Assembly: GCA_900546605.1 (NCBI GenBank)
Contig: URDV01000082.1
Coordinates: 1 to 9,100 of the forward strand
From: an uncultured Prevotella sp.
GTDB taxonomy: Bacteria > Bacteroidota > Bacteroidia > Bacteroidales > Bacteroidaceae
Length of the DNA: 9,100 nt
Direction of reading: 5' to 3'
The notes beneath the pieces are model-generated. The model was given only the letters and a program-made list of their open reading frames with translations, made no database searches and was not told where the DNA came from. Positions 1-6,458 of this stretch are shown here, in pieces (the first letter of the stretch is position 1; each line of letters begins with the position of its first letter). The position numbers and the translations under genes are program-made.

Positions 1-36
1 CTTTAACATAATAAGTGGTGTAAAGCATACTTACTT

Positions 37-86
37 GTTAACCTGTCAACTTGTTAACCCGTTAACCTGAAATTCCGCCAACGGGT
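37..86. repeat. 8-bp tandem repeat array with conserved tail, copy 1
   Basis: Four head-to-tail 8-mers run without a gap: GTTAACCT (37-44), GTCAACTT (45-52), GTTAACCC (53-60) and GTTAACCT (61-68), consensus GTYAACYY. A tail CCGCCAACGGGT follows at 75-86. The CCCGTT at 58-63 is complementary to AACGGG at 80-85 with a 16-base loop, so array and tail together can form a hairpin. A second copy with the same internal spacing lies at 6389-6437. It is intergenic, on the 3' side of pyrH. The function is unknown. From memory, GTTAAC-rich intergenic repeats occur in Bacteroidales genomes, but I cannot verify that here. Confidence 0.8.
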
Positions 87-103
87 AATAGCAGTAAGTC
101 GGT

Positions 104-161
104 GCCCTGGTTTTAGCAGAGGCTGTGAAGGTAGTCTTTACTAAAATCAGAGGCTTTTTTT
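104..161 (+). terminator. Rho-independent terminator, + strand
   Basis: GCC plus CTGGTTTTAG (104-116) pairs with CTAAAATCAG (141-150) and GGC (152-154), giving 13 base pairs with one G-U pair and one bulged A (151). Seven T residues follow at 155-161. The T-run is on the + strand only, so it ends a transcript coming from left of the window, convergent with pyrH. No + strand gene is visible before it: two frames stop within the first 11 bases and the third at 68-70, inside the repeat array. The left arm GCCCTG can alternatively pair with an identical CAGAGGC at 117-123. Confidence 0.75.
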
Positions 162-175
162 AGAGAAAAACAAAC

Positions 176-886
176 TTATGCATGCACATAAGTGCCAATG
201 TTTTCACCACTCAGCACCTTTTTAAGATTGCCATACACGTCCATGTTGAATACGTAAATAGGCAATTTGTTTTCACGGCACATGGCAGTGGCCGTAACAT
301 CCATCACCTTCAATCCACGTGAAAGCACCTCGTCATAAGTAATTTCATCAAACTTAGTAGCAGTAGGATCCTTTTCGGGGTCAGCCGTGTAAACACCATC
401 AACGCGAGTACCCTTGAGCATAACGTCAGCTTCGGTTTCAATGCCACGTAATGAAGACCCCGTGTCGGTAGTGAAGTAAGGGCTACCTGTGCCGCAACTG
501 ATAATGGCTACCTCACCACGTTCCATGGCTTCAATAGCCTTCCACTTGCTATAAAATTCGCCAATTGGTTCCATGCGGATGGCTGTGAGTACATGACTCT
601 TTACGCCAATGGCACCCAGAGCTGAACTCAAAGCCAACGAGTTAATAACAGTGGCACACATGCCCATTTGGTCACCTTTAACACGGTCAAAGCCTTTGCC
701 CGCACCACTTAAGCCTCTGAAAATGTTACCACCACCAATAACGATGCTTATTTGTACGCCCATTTCAAGAGCCTCTTTTATTTGTGCAGCATACTCATTG
801 AGTCGTTTTACATCAATGCCGTAGCCTTGCTCCCCCATTAAGCTTTCGCCACTGAGTTTCAGCAATATGCGTTTGAATTTTGCCAT
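176..886 (-). CDS. pyrH: UMP kinase (uridylate kinase)
   Basis: A cytoplasmic enzyme that phosphorylates UMP to UDP with ATP, an essential step of pyrimidine nucleotide synthesis. The 236-residue product has the usual length and features of the bacterial amino-acid-kinase-fold UMP kinase: KLSGES near the N-terminus (10-15), the glycine-rich GGGNIFRG (51-58), DQMGM (72-76), and toward the C-terminus GTRVDGVYTADP, the family's nucleotide-binding segment. I chose the ATG at 884-886 (MAKFKRILLK). The frame stays open to an ATG at 952, but those 22 extra residues are not family-like and overlap the promoter boxes at 922-953. No Shine-Dalgarno sequence is visible, as is normal for Bacteroidetes. 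In many bacteria frr follows pyrH; the 175 bases downstream here contain no frr start. Divergent from the MATE gene. Identification is very secure. Confidence 0.97.
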   Translation of the reverse strand: MAKFKRILLKLSGESLMGEQGYGIDVKRLNEYAAQIKEALEMGVQISIVIGGGNIFRGLSGAGKGFDRVKGDQMGMCATVINSLALSSALGAIGVKSHVLTAIRMEPIGEFYSKWKAIEAMERGEVAIISCGTGSPYFTTDTGSSLRGIETEADVMLKGTRVDGVYTADPEKDPTATKFDEITYDEVLSRGLKVMDVTATAMCRENKLPIYVFNMDVYGNLKKVLSGENIGTYVHA

Positions 887-921
887 AACGTTGTTTTTTT
901 TGTTTATTACATAATACACTG

Positions 922-953
922 CAAATTTAACGATTAAAGTAGTAGTTATCAAA
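922..953 (-). promoter_or_regulatory. Bacteroidetes-type promoter for pyrH
   Basis: On the minus strand, TTTG (953-950) is followed after 20 bases by TAAATTTG (929-922), matching the Bacteroidetes primary sigma consensus TTTG-N19-21-TAnnTTTG. Transcription would start near 915-918, leaving a leader of about 30 bases before the pyrH ATG at 886. Its position supports the shorter pyrH start. Confidence 0.7.
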
Positions 954-1060
954 TAATATGAAGAAAAAATAGAACTTCATACTAAATCAAAAACCTGAAT
1001 AAATAGGCATTCTGCAATCTTAAATTTATAGAGTTTTTCAAACTTTATGCGTAATATTAC

Positions 1061-1129
1061 ACTTGCTTGTTAACTCTTTAAATAGCCATTCTACATTTTT
1101 TGCACACAAATTTTCATGCACAAGCAAGT
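1061..1129. promoter_or_regulatory. Perfect 10-bp inverted repeat upstream of MATE gene
   Basis: ACTTGCTTGT (1061-1070) and ACAAGCAAGT (1120-1129) are exact reverse complements separated by 49 bases. The right arm abuts and overlaps by one base the promoter box TATATTTG (1129-1136). A second exact inverted pair, TTTCATGC (1112-1119) and GCATGAAA (1150-1157), brackets the promoter and includes the start codon. This could be an operator pair for the exporter operon; no regulator gene is adjacent. The pairing is seen directly, the regulatory role is inferred. Confidence 0.4.
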
Positions 1130-1144
1130 ATATTTGTAACTTTG
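1129..1144 (+). promoter_or_regulatory. Tandem -7 boxes of the MATE operon promoter
   Basis: Two adjacent matches to the Bacteroidetes TAnnTTTG element: TATATTTG (1129-1136) and TAACTTTG (1137-1144). No TTTG lies at ideal spacing; the nearest is 1099-1102, 26 bases before the first box. The second box ends only 7 bases before the ATG at 1152, so if used it would give an almost leaderless mRNA; the first would leave a leader of about 12 bases. Confidence 0.5.
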
Positions 1145-1151
1145 CATCAGC

Positions 1152-2531
1152 ATGAAACAACAAAGTAATACAAACCAATTCAATGTGTTGGCCGAAAAAC
1201 CTGTGGGTGCTCTGCTCATGCAATATGCTATACCTGCAATTGTTGCTATGGCAGCCTCGTCGGTTTATAACATTATTGATGGCATATTTATAGGGCAGGG
1301 TGTAGGTCCCGAAGCCATTATGGGTTTAGCTCTGACAGGTCCCTTGATGTCACTTACCGCAGCCTTTGGTGCTATGGTAGGTGTAGGTGCAGCTACCCTG
1401 ATGAGTGTAAAATTGGGCCAGAAAGACTACACAACGGCTCAAAAAATATTGGGCAATGTAGTCATAATGAACCTAACATTAGGCATTGTGCTGGGAGCCA
1501 TATTGCTGTGCTTTATTAATCCTATACTGCGCTTTTTTGGTGCCAGCGACGTGACATTGCCCTATGCTCGTGAGTTTATGTCAATCATACTTGTGGGCAA
1601 TGTGGTGACACACATGTACTTAGGGCTAAATGCTATGCTGCGTTCAACCAATCGCCCACAAAAGGCCATGTATGCCACCTTTGGCACGGTTATACTCAAC
1701 TGTGTGTTAGCACCCATCTTTATTTTTGTGCTTAATTGGGGTATACGTGGGGCTGCCACGGCCACCATATTGGCTCAGCTGATGATGCTCATGTGGCAGT
1801 TACGCTTGTTCTCCAACAAGAGCGACCTGATACACCTTAGCCGTAAAAACATAAAGCTTGACTTACGTTTGGTGCGTGAATCGTTGTTGGTGGGTTTGCC
1901 ACAATTCCTTATCAACTTGTGTGCTTGCTTAGTAGCAGCCATGATGACACGTAGCCTTACCACCTATGGTGGCGATGTGGCTGTAGGTTCATTTGGCATA
2001 TGCAACCGCTTGATTCTGTTTATAGTGATGGTGGTCATAGGTTTAAATCAGGGCATGCAGCCCATTGCTGGTTACAACTTTGGTGCCAAACGTTATGACC
2101 GTGTGTTGGGTGTGTTAAAACGCGCTTTGTGCTTTGGTACAATGATTACAATGATGGGCTTTATTATAGGTATATTCTTCCCAACACCATTTGTAACATT
2201 GTTTGCTAAGGACTCGCCAGAACTAATAAAAATGGCTTCACACGCACTGAGTTGTATGGTTATGATGTTTCCCATTGTGGGCATACAAATTGTGTCGACA
2301 GCCTTTTTCCAAAGCATAGGTTATGCACCTAAGAGCATATTCTTGTCGCTCACTCGTCAGCTTATCTTTTTGGTGCCTGCTATCTTCATACTGCCACATG
2401 TGTACAGCGACCCCTTAGAGGGCTTGTGGCATGCCGCGCCTGTTGCTGATGGCTTAGCTTCAATTTTAGCCATTACGTTACTGACCCTGCAAGTAAAGAA
2501 GTTTAAAAAATTATCAACCCCCCAAGTTTAA
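1152..2531 (+). CDS. MATE-family efflux transporter
   Basis: A polytopic inner-membrane exporter of the MATE family in the MOP superfamily, which expels cationic drugs or metabolites using a sodium or proton gradient. The 459-residue product has the usual length and about twelve hydrophobic segments in two homologous halves. The N-terminal half shows the family pattern: YAIPAIVAMAASSVYNIIDG with an IFIGQGVGPEA loop, then GAMVGVGAATLMSVKLGQKD; the second half has NQGMQPIAGYNFGAKRYDR, the equivalent loop. It resembles the MepA-like branch more than classic NorM, though substrate cannot be told from sequence. The ATG at 1152 puts the protein start directly before the conserved N-terminal region. 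It is the first gene of a probable three-gene operon; the next gene begins 24 bases after its stop. The upstream inverted repeats may mean regulated expression. Confidence 0.93.
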   Translation: MKQQSNTNQFNVLAEKPVGALLMQYAIPAIVAMAASSVYNIIDGIFIGQGVGPEAIMGLALTGPLMSLTAAFGAMVGVGAATLMSVKLGQKDYTTAQKILGNVVIMNLTLGIVLGAILLCFINPILRFFGASDVTLPYAREFMSIILVGNVVTHMYLGLNAMLRSTNRPQKAMYATFGTVILNCVLAPIFIFVLNWGIRGAATATILAQLMMLMWQLRLFSNKSDLIHLSRKNIKLDLRLVRESLLVGLPQFLINLCACLVAAMMTRSLTTYGGDVAVGSFGICNRLILFIVMVVIGLNQGMQPIAGYNFGAKRYDRVLGVLKRALCFGTMITMMGFIIGIFFPTPFVTLFAKDSPELIKMASHALSCMVMMFPIVGIQIVSTAFFQSIGYAPKSIFLSLTRQLIFLVPAIFILPHVYSDPLEGLWHAAPVADGLASILAITLLTLQVKKFKKLSTPQV

Positions 2532-2555
2532 TTAACCTTATTCATAGCAAATATA

Positions 2556-3176
2556 ATGGAACCTTTTGTTATTAACATAGGCCGTTCGCTGGGTAGCGGA
2601 GGACGTGCCATCGGACATATTTTAGCCAAGGAGTTTGGCATAGAGTACTACGACCGCGAAATATTGACCCTTGCAGCCAAAGAAAGCGGCTTTTGTGCTG
2701 AAGTGTTTGAAAAGAATGACGAAAAGAATCGTTTTTTGCGTACGTTAGGCAACATCATTCCGTTTATAGGTGGTGGCACTACCTATTATAATAATGAGTT
2801 GTCGAACGAAAACTTGTTTCGCATTCAGAGTGAAGCTATTCGTAAGGCTGCTGCTGACCATTCATGCATTTTTATAGGTAGGTGTGCCGACTATGTGTTG
2901 CGCGACTATCCGCGTTGTGTGAATGTGTTTATTGCCGCCGACATGAAAGATCGCATTGCCAACGTAATGAAGTGGAGCAACTGCACAGTCGAAAAGGCTG
3001 AAGAGATTATTGAAAAGGGGGATAGCCAACGTGCAGACTTCTACAACTTTTATAGTTCAGGCACTTGGGGAGCAGCTGACACCTACCATTTATGCATCAA
3101 TTCGTCGGTGTTAGGCATAGAGCAAACAGCCGCTTTCATAAAAGAGTTTGTAATAAAAAAATTGGGGAATGTATGA
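2556..3176 (+). CDS. Cytidylate kinase-like P-loop protein
   Basis: The 206-residue product matches the cytidylate kinase-like family (Pfam Cytidylate_kin2 type), cytoplasmic nucleoside-monophosphate-kinase-fold proteins distinct from true Cmk. The N-terminus carries the diagnostic phosphate-binding loop GRSLGSGGRAIG (9-20), followed by YYDREIL (31-37), which matches the base- and acceptor-side motif of CMP kinases. FIGRCADYVL (106-115) gives the GR-A-D motif of the second substrate region, and the C-terminal half is helical with several arginines suited to phosphate binding (RIANVMKW, QRADFYNFY). Family membership is secure; whether it phosphorylates CMP is not known, since the family is largely uncharacterised and bacteria usually keep a separate cmk. 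It sits 24 bases after the MATE gene and overlaps the next gene by 4 bases, so the three are probably cotranscribed. Confidence 0.85.
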   Translation: MEPFVINIGRSLGSGGRAIGHILAKEFGIEYYDREILTLAAKESGFCAEVFEKNDEKNRFLRTLGNIIPFIGGGTTYYNNELSNENLFRIQSEAIRKAAADHSCIFIGRCADYVLRDYPRCVNVFIAADMKDRIANVMKWSNCTVEKAEEIIEKGDSQRADFYNFYSSGTWGAADTYHLCINSSVLGIEQTAAFIKEFVIKKLGNV

Positions 3177-3835
3177 AACACTTAATTTTGATTTTTTCTA
3201 TGCTGTTAATGCCCCTAATGGGGTTTGCGCAGCAAGTGCAAGTTGAAAAGCGTAGCCAAACGGCTTTGCTCTATCCAACCTTTCAAGAGGCCAAGATACT
3301 GCAAACTTTTGGCCGTTCAGTAAAGGCAAAGGCCAACATCTTTTTAAAAGATGGCTCACTTGTTTATTTGGATGAGAAAACCAACAAGGTAATGCGGGCT
3401 TATGTTAAAAACATTGTAGGTGTAGAGTTTGGCGATACGGCAAAATATATGAAGGTTGACTCGGTTATGGCACGAGTGGTGGCACAAAAGGGCTACAACC
3501 GACTGCTTTGCTGCACGCATGTAAACATGCCACTTTATCGCGAAGAAACAACAGGAGGTAAGGGTATGGACAACTTTACGGTTGAACTGCCTGGTAGTGA
3601 AACCTTTTTAAATCTCGACACGCAAAAGCGTGATGATGAAGGTGGTATTCCGCTTACTGACACTTACTACTTTTACATTAACGGCTTTGTGATTCCTGCT
3701 AACGAAAGTAGTTTTAAAAAGTTCGTGGGCAAAGATCAAATGCAAGCTTTTAAGGTGTTGAAGGAAAACCGATTTTGGAGTTGGAATGACCCAGAATCGT
3801 TAAAGATGTTACTTGACTTTTTGCCCGAAAAATAA
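3173..3835 (+). CDS. Exported protein of unknown function
   Basis: A 220-residue protein I cannot assign to a named family. Residues 1-20 form a clear type I signal peptide: MKH, a hydrophobic core, and a likely cleavage after the alanine of GFAQQ; no lipobox cysteine is seen, so it is probably periplasmic and soluble. The mature part starts with a basic segment, then a mixed beta-rich stretch (KANIFLKDGSLVYLDEKTN, positions about 54-72), a middle region with one CC pair (LLCCTHVNMPLY), and a C-terminal helical part ending in LLDFLPEK. The ATG at 3173 overlaps the TGA of the preceding gene (ATGA), which suggests translational coupling. The same frame is open from an ATG at 3092, but that extension lies inside the kinase-like gene and would bury the signal peptide. 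From its style I expect homologues in other Bacteroidales. Confidence 0.8.
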   Translation: MKHLILIFSMLLMPLMGFAQQVQVEKRSQTALLYPTFQEAKILQTFGRSVKAKANIFLKDGSLVYLDEKTNKVMRAYVKNIVGVEFGDTAKYMKVDSVMARVVAQKGYNRLLCCTHVNMPLYREETTGGKGMDNFTVELPGSETFLNLDTQKRDDEGGIPLTDTYYFYINGFVIPANESSFKKFVGKDQMQAFKVLKENRFWSWNDPESLKMLLDFLPEK

Positions 3836-3848
3836 AATGAGTGTGGCA

Positions 3849-3879
3849 TGTGCATGTTGACATCAACTATGTAACTTTG
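3849..3879 (+). promoter_or_regulatory. Candidate promoter for menA
   Basis: TAACTTTG (3872-3879) is an exact match to the Bacteroidetes TAnnTTTG box. TGTG at 3849-3852, 19 bases upstream, is a one-mismatch match to the TTTG element. Transcription would begin near 3883-3886, leaving about 43 bases before the TTG start of menA. This separates menA and the flippase gene from the preceding operon, although no terminator is visible after 3835. Confidence 0.55.
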
Positions 3880-3927
3880 GGCATTTTTTATGCTAAAAAA
3901 AAGACGCATTAATAAGATTAAATCAAC

Positions 3928-4797
3928 TTGAATAGTTTAAAATATTGGATATTAGCAGCACGACCCAAAACGCTAACAGCGGCACTCATACCCGTGCTAA
4001 CAGCAACGGCCCTTGCTTATAGCGAGGGACAAGGCAAGTGGCTGCCTGCACTATTGTGTTGCTTATTTGCAGCTTTGATGCAAGTGGTAGCTAACTTTAT
4101 CAACGACTTGTTCGATTTTAAAAAAGGAACAGACCGCGAAGACCGTTTAGGCCCTGAACGTGCTTGTGCGCAAGGGTGGATATCACCTCGTGCCATGCAA
4201 TGGGGCATAGCCATTATGTTGCTATTGGCTTGTGTAGTGGGATGTTGCTTGCTGCCCTATGGCGGATGTGTGCTGATAGGCATAGGTGTGGCTTGTGTAG
4301 TGTTTGCTTTTCTTTACACTACATTGCTTTCATACATGGGCTGTGGCGACCTATTGGTTTGGGTGTTCTTTGGTTTTGTACCCGTGTGTGGCACCTATTA
4401 TGTACAAGCACAGAGTCTTAGTCCATCCGTGTGGTGGTTAGCCGCAGCTTCGGGCCTTGTAACAGACACCCTGTTGGTGCTCAACAACTACCGCGACCGC
4501 GAGCAAGACGCTGTGAGTGGCAAGCGAACACTCATAGTGGCTTTGGGCGAGAGGTTTGGTGCCTTGTTTTACTTGTTGCAAGGAGTGGCAGGTTATGTGT
4601 GTGTAGCTATGTTGGCCTACTACGGGCACTTGTGGACAGCCATATTGCCACTTTTCTATCTTTTACCACATTACTTGACATGGCATAAGATGGTAACGAT
4701 TCATCAAGGTCGCGAATTGAATCGCATATTAGGTTTTACCTCGCGCAATATGCTAACGTTTGCCTTGTTGGTGGTATTGTCACTTCTATTTTGCTAA
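3928..4797 (+). CDS. menA: 1,4-dihydroxy-2-naphthoate prenyltransferase, TTG start
   Basis: An integral membrane UbiA-superfamily enzyme that attaches a polyprenyl chain to 1,4-dihydroxy-2-naphthoate, giving demethylmenaquinone for anaerobic respiration. The 289-residue product has multiple transmembrane helices and both aspartate-rich motifs: NDLFDFKKGTD (59-69) and NNYRDREQD (186-194, D190 and D194), which bind magnesium and prenyl diphosphate. The N-terminal ARPKTLTAALIPV is the typical MenA signature. The start is TTG at 3928: an in-frame TAA lies at 3919-3921, no ATG lies between it and the signature, and the first in-frame ATG (residue 51) would remove the signature and the first helix. 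It precedes the flippase gene by 15 bases, so the two are likely cotranscribed. No other men gene is in the window. Alternatives in the UbiA superfamily are less likely because of the MenA-type second motif. Confidence 0.92.
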   Translation: MNSLKYWILAARPKTLTAALIPVLTATALAYSEGQGKWLPALLCCLFAALMQVVANFINDLFDFKKGTDREDRLGPERACAQGWISPRAMQWGIAIMLLLACVVGCCLLPYGGCVLIGIGVACVVFAFLYTTLLSYMGCGDLLVWVFFGFVPVCGTYYVQAQSLSPSVWWLAAASGLVTDTLLVLNNYRDREQDAVSGKRTLIVALGERFGALFYLLQGVAGYVCVAMLAYYGHLWTAILPLFYLLPHYLTWHKMVTIHQGRELNRILGFTSRNMLTFALLVVLSLLFC

Positions 4798-4812
4798 CGA
4801 ACTATTGCCTTC

Positions 4813-6270
4813 ATGACGGCTAAATCATTAAAAGAAAAAACAGCTGACGGACTGCTTTGGGGAAGCATTAACAGCGGGGCGCAACAATTGTTGAACTTAG
4901 TGTTTGGCATATTTTTGGCTCGTTTGCTCTCACCTGCTGATTATGGCATGGTGGGCATGCTAACCATTTTTACACTCATAGCTTCAACGTTGCAAGAGAG
5001 TGGCTTTATATCAGGCCTAAACCGCAAAAAGGAGGTGACAGATGCTGACTATAACGCAGTTTTTTGGTTCAATGTAATTTGTAGCGTGAGCATTTACATC
5101 GTGTTGTTTGCTTGTGCACCCCTCATAGCCCAATTTTATCGTCAGCCCGTGTTGGTGCCTTTAGCGCGCCTGTCGTTTTTGAGCTTTGTTATTTCGGCAC
5201 TCAACACTTCGCCCCGCGCGTGGCTATTTCGTAACATGAAGGTGCGCGAAACAGCCATATTGTCGTCGGTAGCCCTCATAGTTTCGGGGTTAGTAGGCAT
5301 TTACTTAGCATGGAATGGTTTTGCCTATTGGGGCATAGCTGTGCAGAACCTCACCTTTTGCTCCATGTTAACCATAGGCAGTTGGTGGTTTGCAGGTTGG
5401 CATCCCACGTGGCACATTGACCTTCACCCCTTACGGGGCATGATAGGTTATAGTTCGCGGTTGTTAGCAACCAACATCTTTACGCACATCAATAACAACT
5501 TGTTCAGCCTCTTCTTTGGTCGTTTGTATGGCGAAAAGACCGTGGGATACTACAATCAGGCCAATAAATGGACAGGTATGGGGTATACAACGCTTACTGG
5601 AATGATATGGAGCGTAACACAACCTTTGTTTGCACGTCTATCATATAATGAGCCAGAGCGTATGCAGCAAGTGTTTCGAAAAATGTTACGCTTAACAGCC
5701 TTTTTGTCATGTCCTGCATTGTTTGGCTTGGCATTGATTGCGCCAGAGTTCATAACCATCGCCATAACCGATAAATGGTTGGTGAGTGCACGCCTTATGC
5801 AGTTGCTGTGTGTGGGGGGAGCTTTCATTCCCTTCGCCTCACTCTATTCCAATTTTATTGTCAGTCAAGGTAAAAGCAACTTGTTTATGTGGAACACCAT
5901 AGCACTTTGCTTGGCACAAATGTTGCAACTTGTTATGTTGTACCGATGGGGCGTAGAGGTTATGGTGTTGGCCTACATTACGACAAATACGCTATGGGTG
6001 TTTGTGTGGCATTGGTTTGTGCACCGCATGATAGGACTCAAACTCTTAGATGCCCTGCGCGATGTGATTCCGTTTATAGCTTTAGCAGCTATAGCTATGG
6101 GTTTAGCTTGGTTGGCTGCTCAGCATGTGGCCAACAACATCTACCTTAGTTTACTTATTAAAGTGGTGGTGGCAGCAGTAGCTTACATAGCCAGTTTACG
6201 CTTGCTTGGAGCACAAATTATGAAAGAATGTCTTGAATTTGCCTTGTCGAAGGTAAGGCGCAAGGCATAA
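4813..6270 (+). CDS. WzxC-type polysaccharide flippase (PST family)
   Basis: A polytopic inner-membrane protein of the polysaccharide transport branch of the MOP superfamily, which moves lipid-linked oligosaccharide repeat units across the membrane for capsule, O-antigen or exopolysaccharide assembly. The 485-residue length and about fourteen hydrophobic segments fit. The N-terminus (13-50) has GLLWGSINSGAQQ then ARLLSPADYGMVGML, the family hallmark; LLATNIFTHINNN (217-229) followed by the VGYYNQANKW segment is the conserved middle region of the WzxC-like group. It follows menA by 15 bases. There are no glycosyltransferase or polymerase genes beside it, which is unusual for a Wzx gene; it may act for a polysaccharide locus elsewhere, or move another lipid-linked product. 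The family is secure, the transported glycan unknown. Confidence 0.9.
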   Translation: MTAKSLKEKTADGLLWGSINSGAQQLLNLVFGIFLARLLSPADYGMVGMLTIFTLIASTLQESGFISGLNRKKEVTDADYNAVFWFNVICSVSIYIVLFACAPLIAQFYRQPVLVPLARLSFLSFVISALNTSPRAWLFRNMKVRETAILSSVALIVSGLVGIYLAWNGFAYWGIAVQNLTFCSMLTIGSWWFAGWHPTWHIDLHPLRGMIGYSSRLLATNIFTHINNNLFSLFFGRLYGEKTVGYYNQANKWTGMGYTTLTGMIWSVTQPLFARLSYNEPERMQQVFRKMLRLTAFLSCPALFGLALIAPEFITIAITDKWLVSARLMQLLCVGGAFIPFASLYSNFIVSQGKSNLFMWNTIALCLAQMLQLVMLYRWGVEVMVLAYITTNTLWVFVWHWFVHRMIGLKLLDALRDVIPFIALAAIAMGLAWLAAQHVANNIYLSLLIKVVVAAVAYIASLRLLGAQIMKECLEFALSKVRRKA

Positions 6271-6356
6271 CATAGATGAATGATAACTTTCGTCTTAAAC
6301 AACAAGGTTTTACACAAATAGCATATGAACTAAATACTGCACCCATTCATATCAAC

Positions 6357-6364
6357 TAATTTTG
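6357..6364 (+). promoter_or_regulatory. Possible -7 box upstream of the metallopeptidase gene
   Basis: TAATTTTG matches TAnnTTTG exactly, but no TTTG element lies 19-21 bases upstream. If used, the leader would be about 90 bases and would include the whole repeat element at 6389-6437, whose hairpin would then lie in the mRNA. Confidence 0.3.
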
Positions 6365-6388
6365 AATACCTACTTATCAAACATACTC

Positions 6389-6437
6389 GTTAATTGTCAA
6401 CTTGTTAGCCCGTTTACCAACAAATCCGCCAACGGGT
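6389..6437. repeat. 8-bp tandem repeat array with conserved tail, copy 2
   Basis: Second copy of the element at 37-86: GTTAATT (6389-6395, one base short), GTCAACTT (6396-6403), GTTAGCCC (6404-6411), GTTTACCA (6412-6419), then the identical tail CCGCCAACGGGT (6426-6437). CCCGTT (6409-6414) and AACGGG (6431-6436) are complementary across a 16-base loop, the same as in copy 1. Here the stem extends to nine pairs (TAGCCCGTT with AACGGGTTA, one G-U). It lies 22 bases before the metallopeptidase ATG, in a 188-base gap that otherwise shows only the weak -7 box. Confidence 0.8.
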
Positions 6438-6458
6438 TACCTAATATAAATATTTACT

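Noticed and set aside
1..28. Minus-strand ATG at 28 opening a frame (MLYTTYYVK) to the left edge, as a possible start of another gene after pyrH.
   Set aside because: Only nine codons are visible, it does not resemble frr, and no promoter or family signal supports it.
37..68. CRISPR array.
   Set aside because: Units are 8 bases with no spacers; this is a tandem repeat.
91..165. A tRNA or structured RNA gene in the left non-coding region.
   Set aside because: No T-loop GTTCRA motif or cloverleaf; the pairing is fully explained by a terminator hairpin.
609..824. Open frame on the + strand within pyrH, and similar frames opposite or inside the other large genes, for example 7657-7986 minus.
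   Set aside because: These overlap strongly supported genes, lack recognisable motifs and have no start context; they are shadows of the real coding frames.
887..952. N-terminal extension of pyrH from the ATG at 952.
   Set aside because: The 22 residues are not like other UMP kinases and cover the promoter boxes at 922-953.
3092..3172. Longer start for the exported protein from the ATG at 3092.
   Set aside because: It lies inside the upstream gene and would hide an otherwise clean signal peptide beginning at 3173.
1152..6270. MATE and Wzx genes as parts of one transport or biosynthetic cluster.
   Set aside because: They belong to separate families and probably separate transcription units, with a promoter candidate between them; nothing else indicates a shared pathway.
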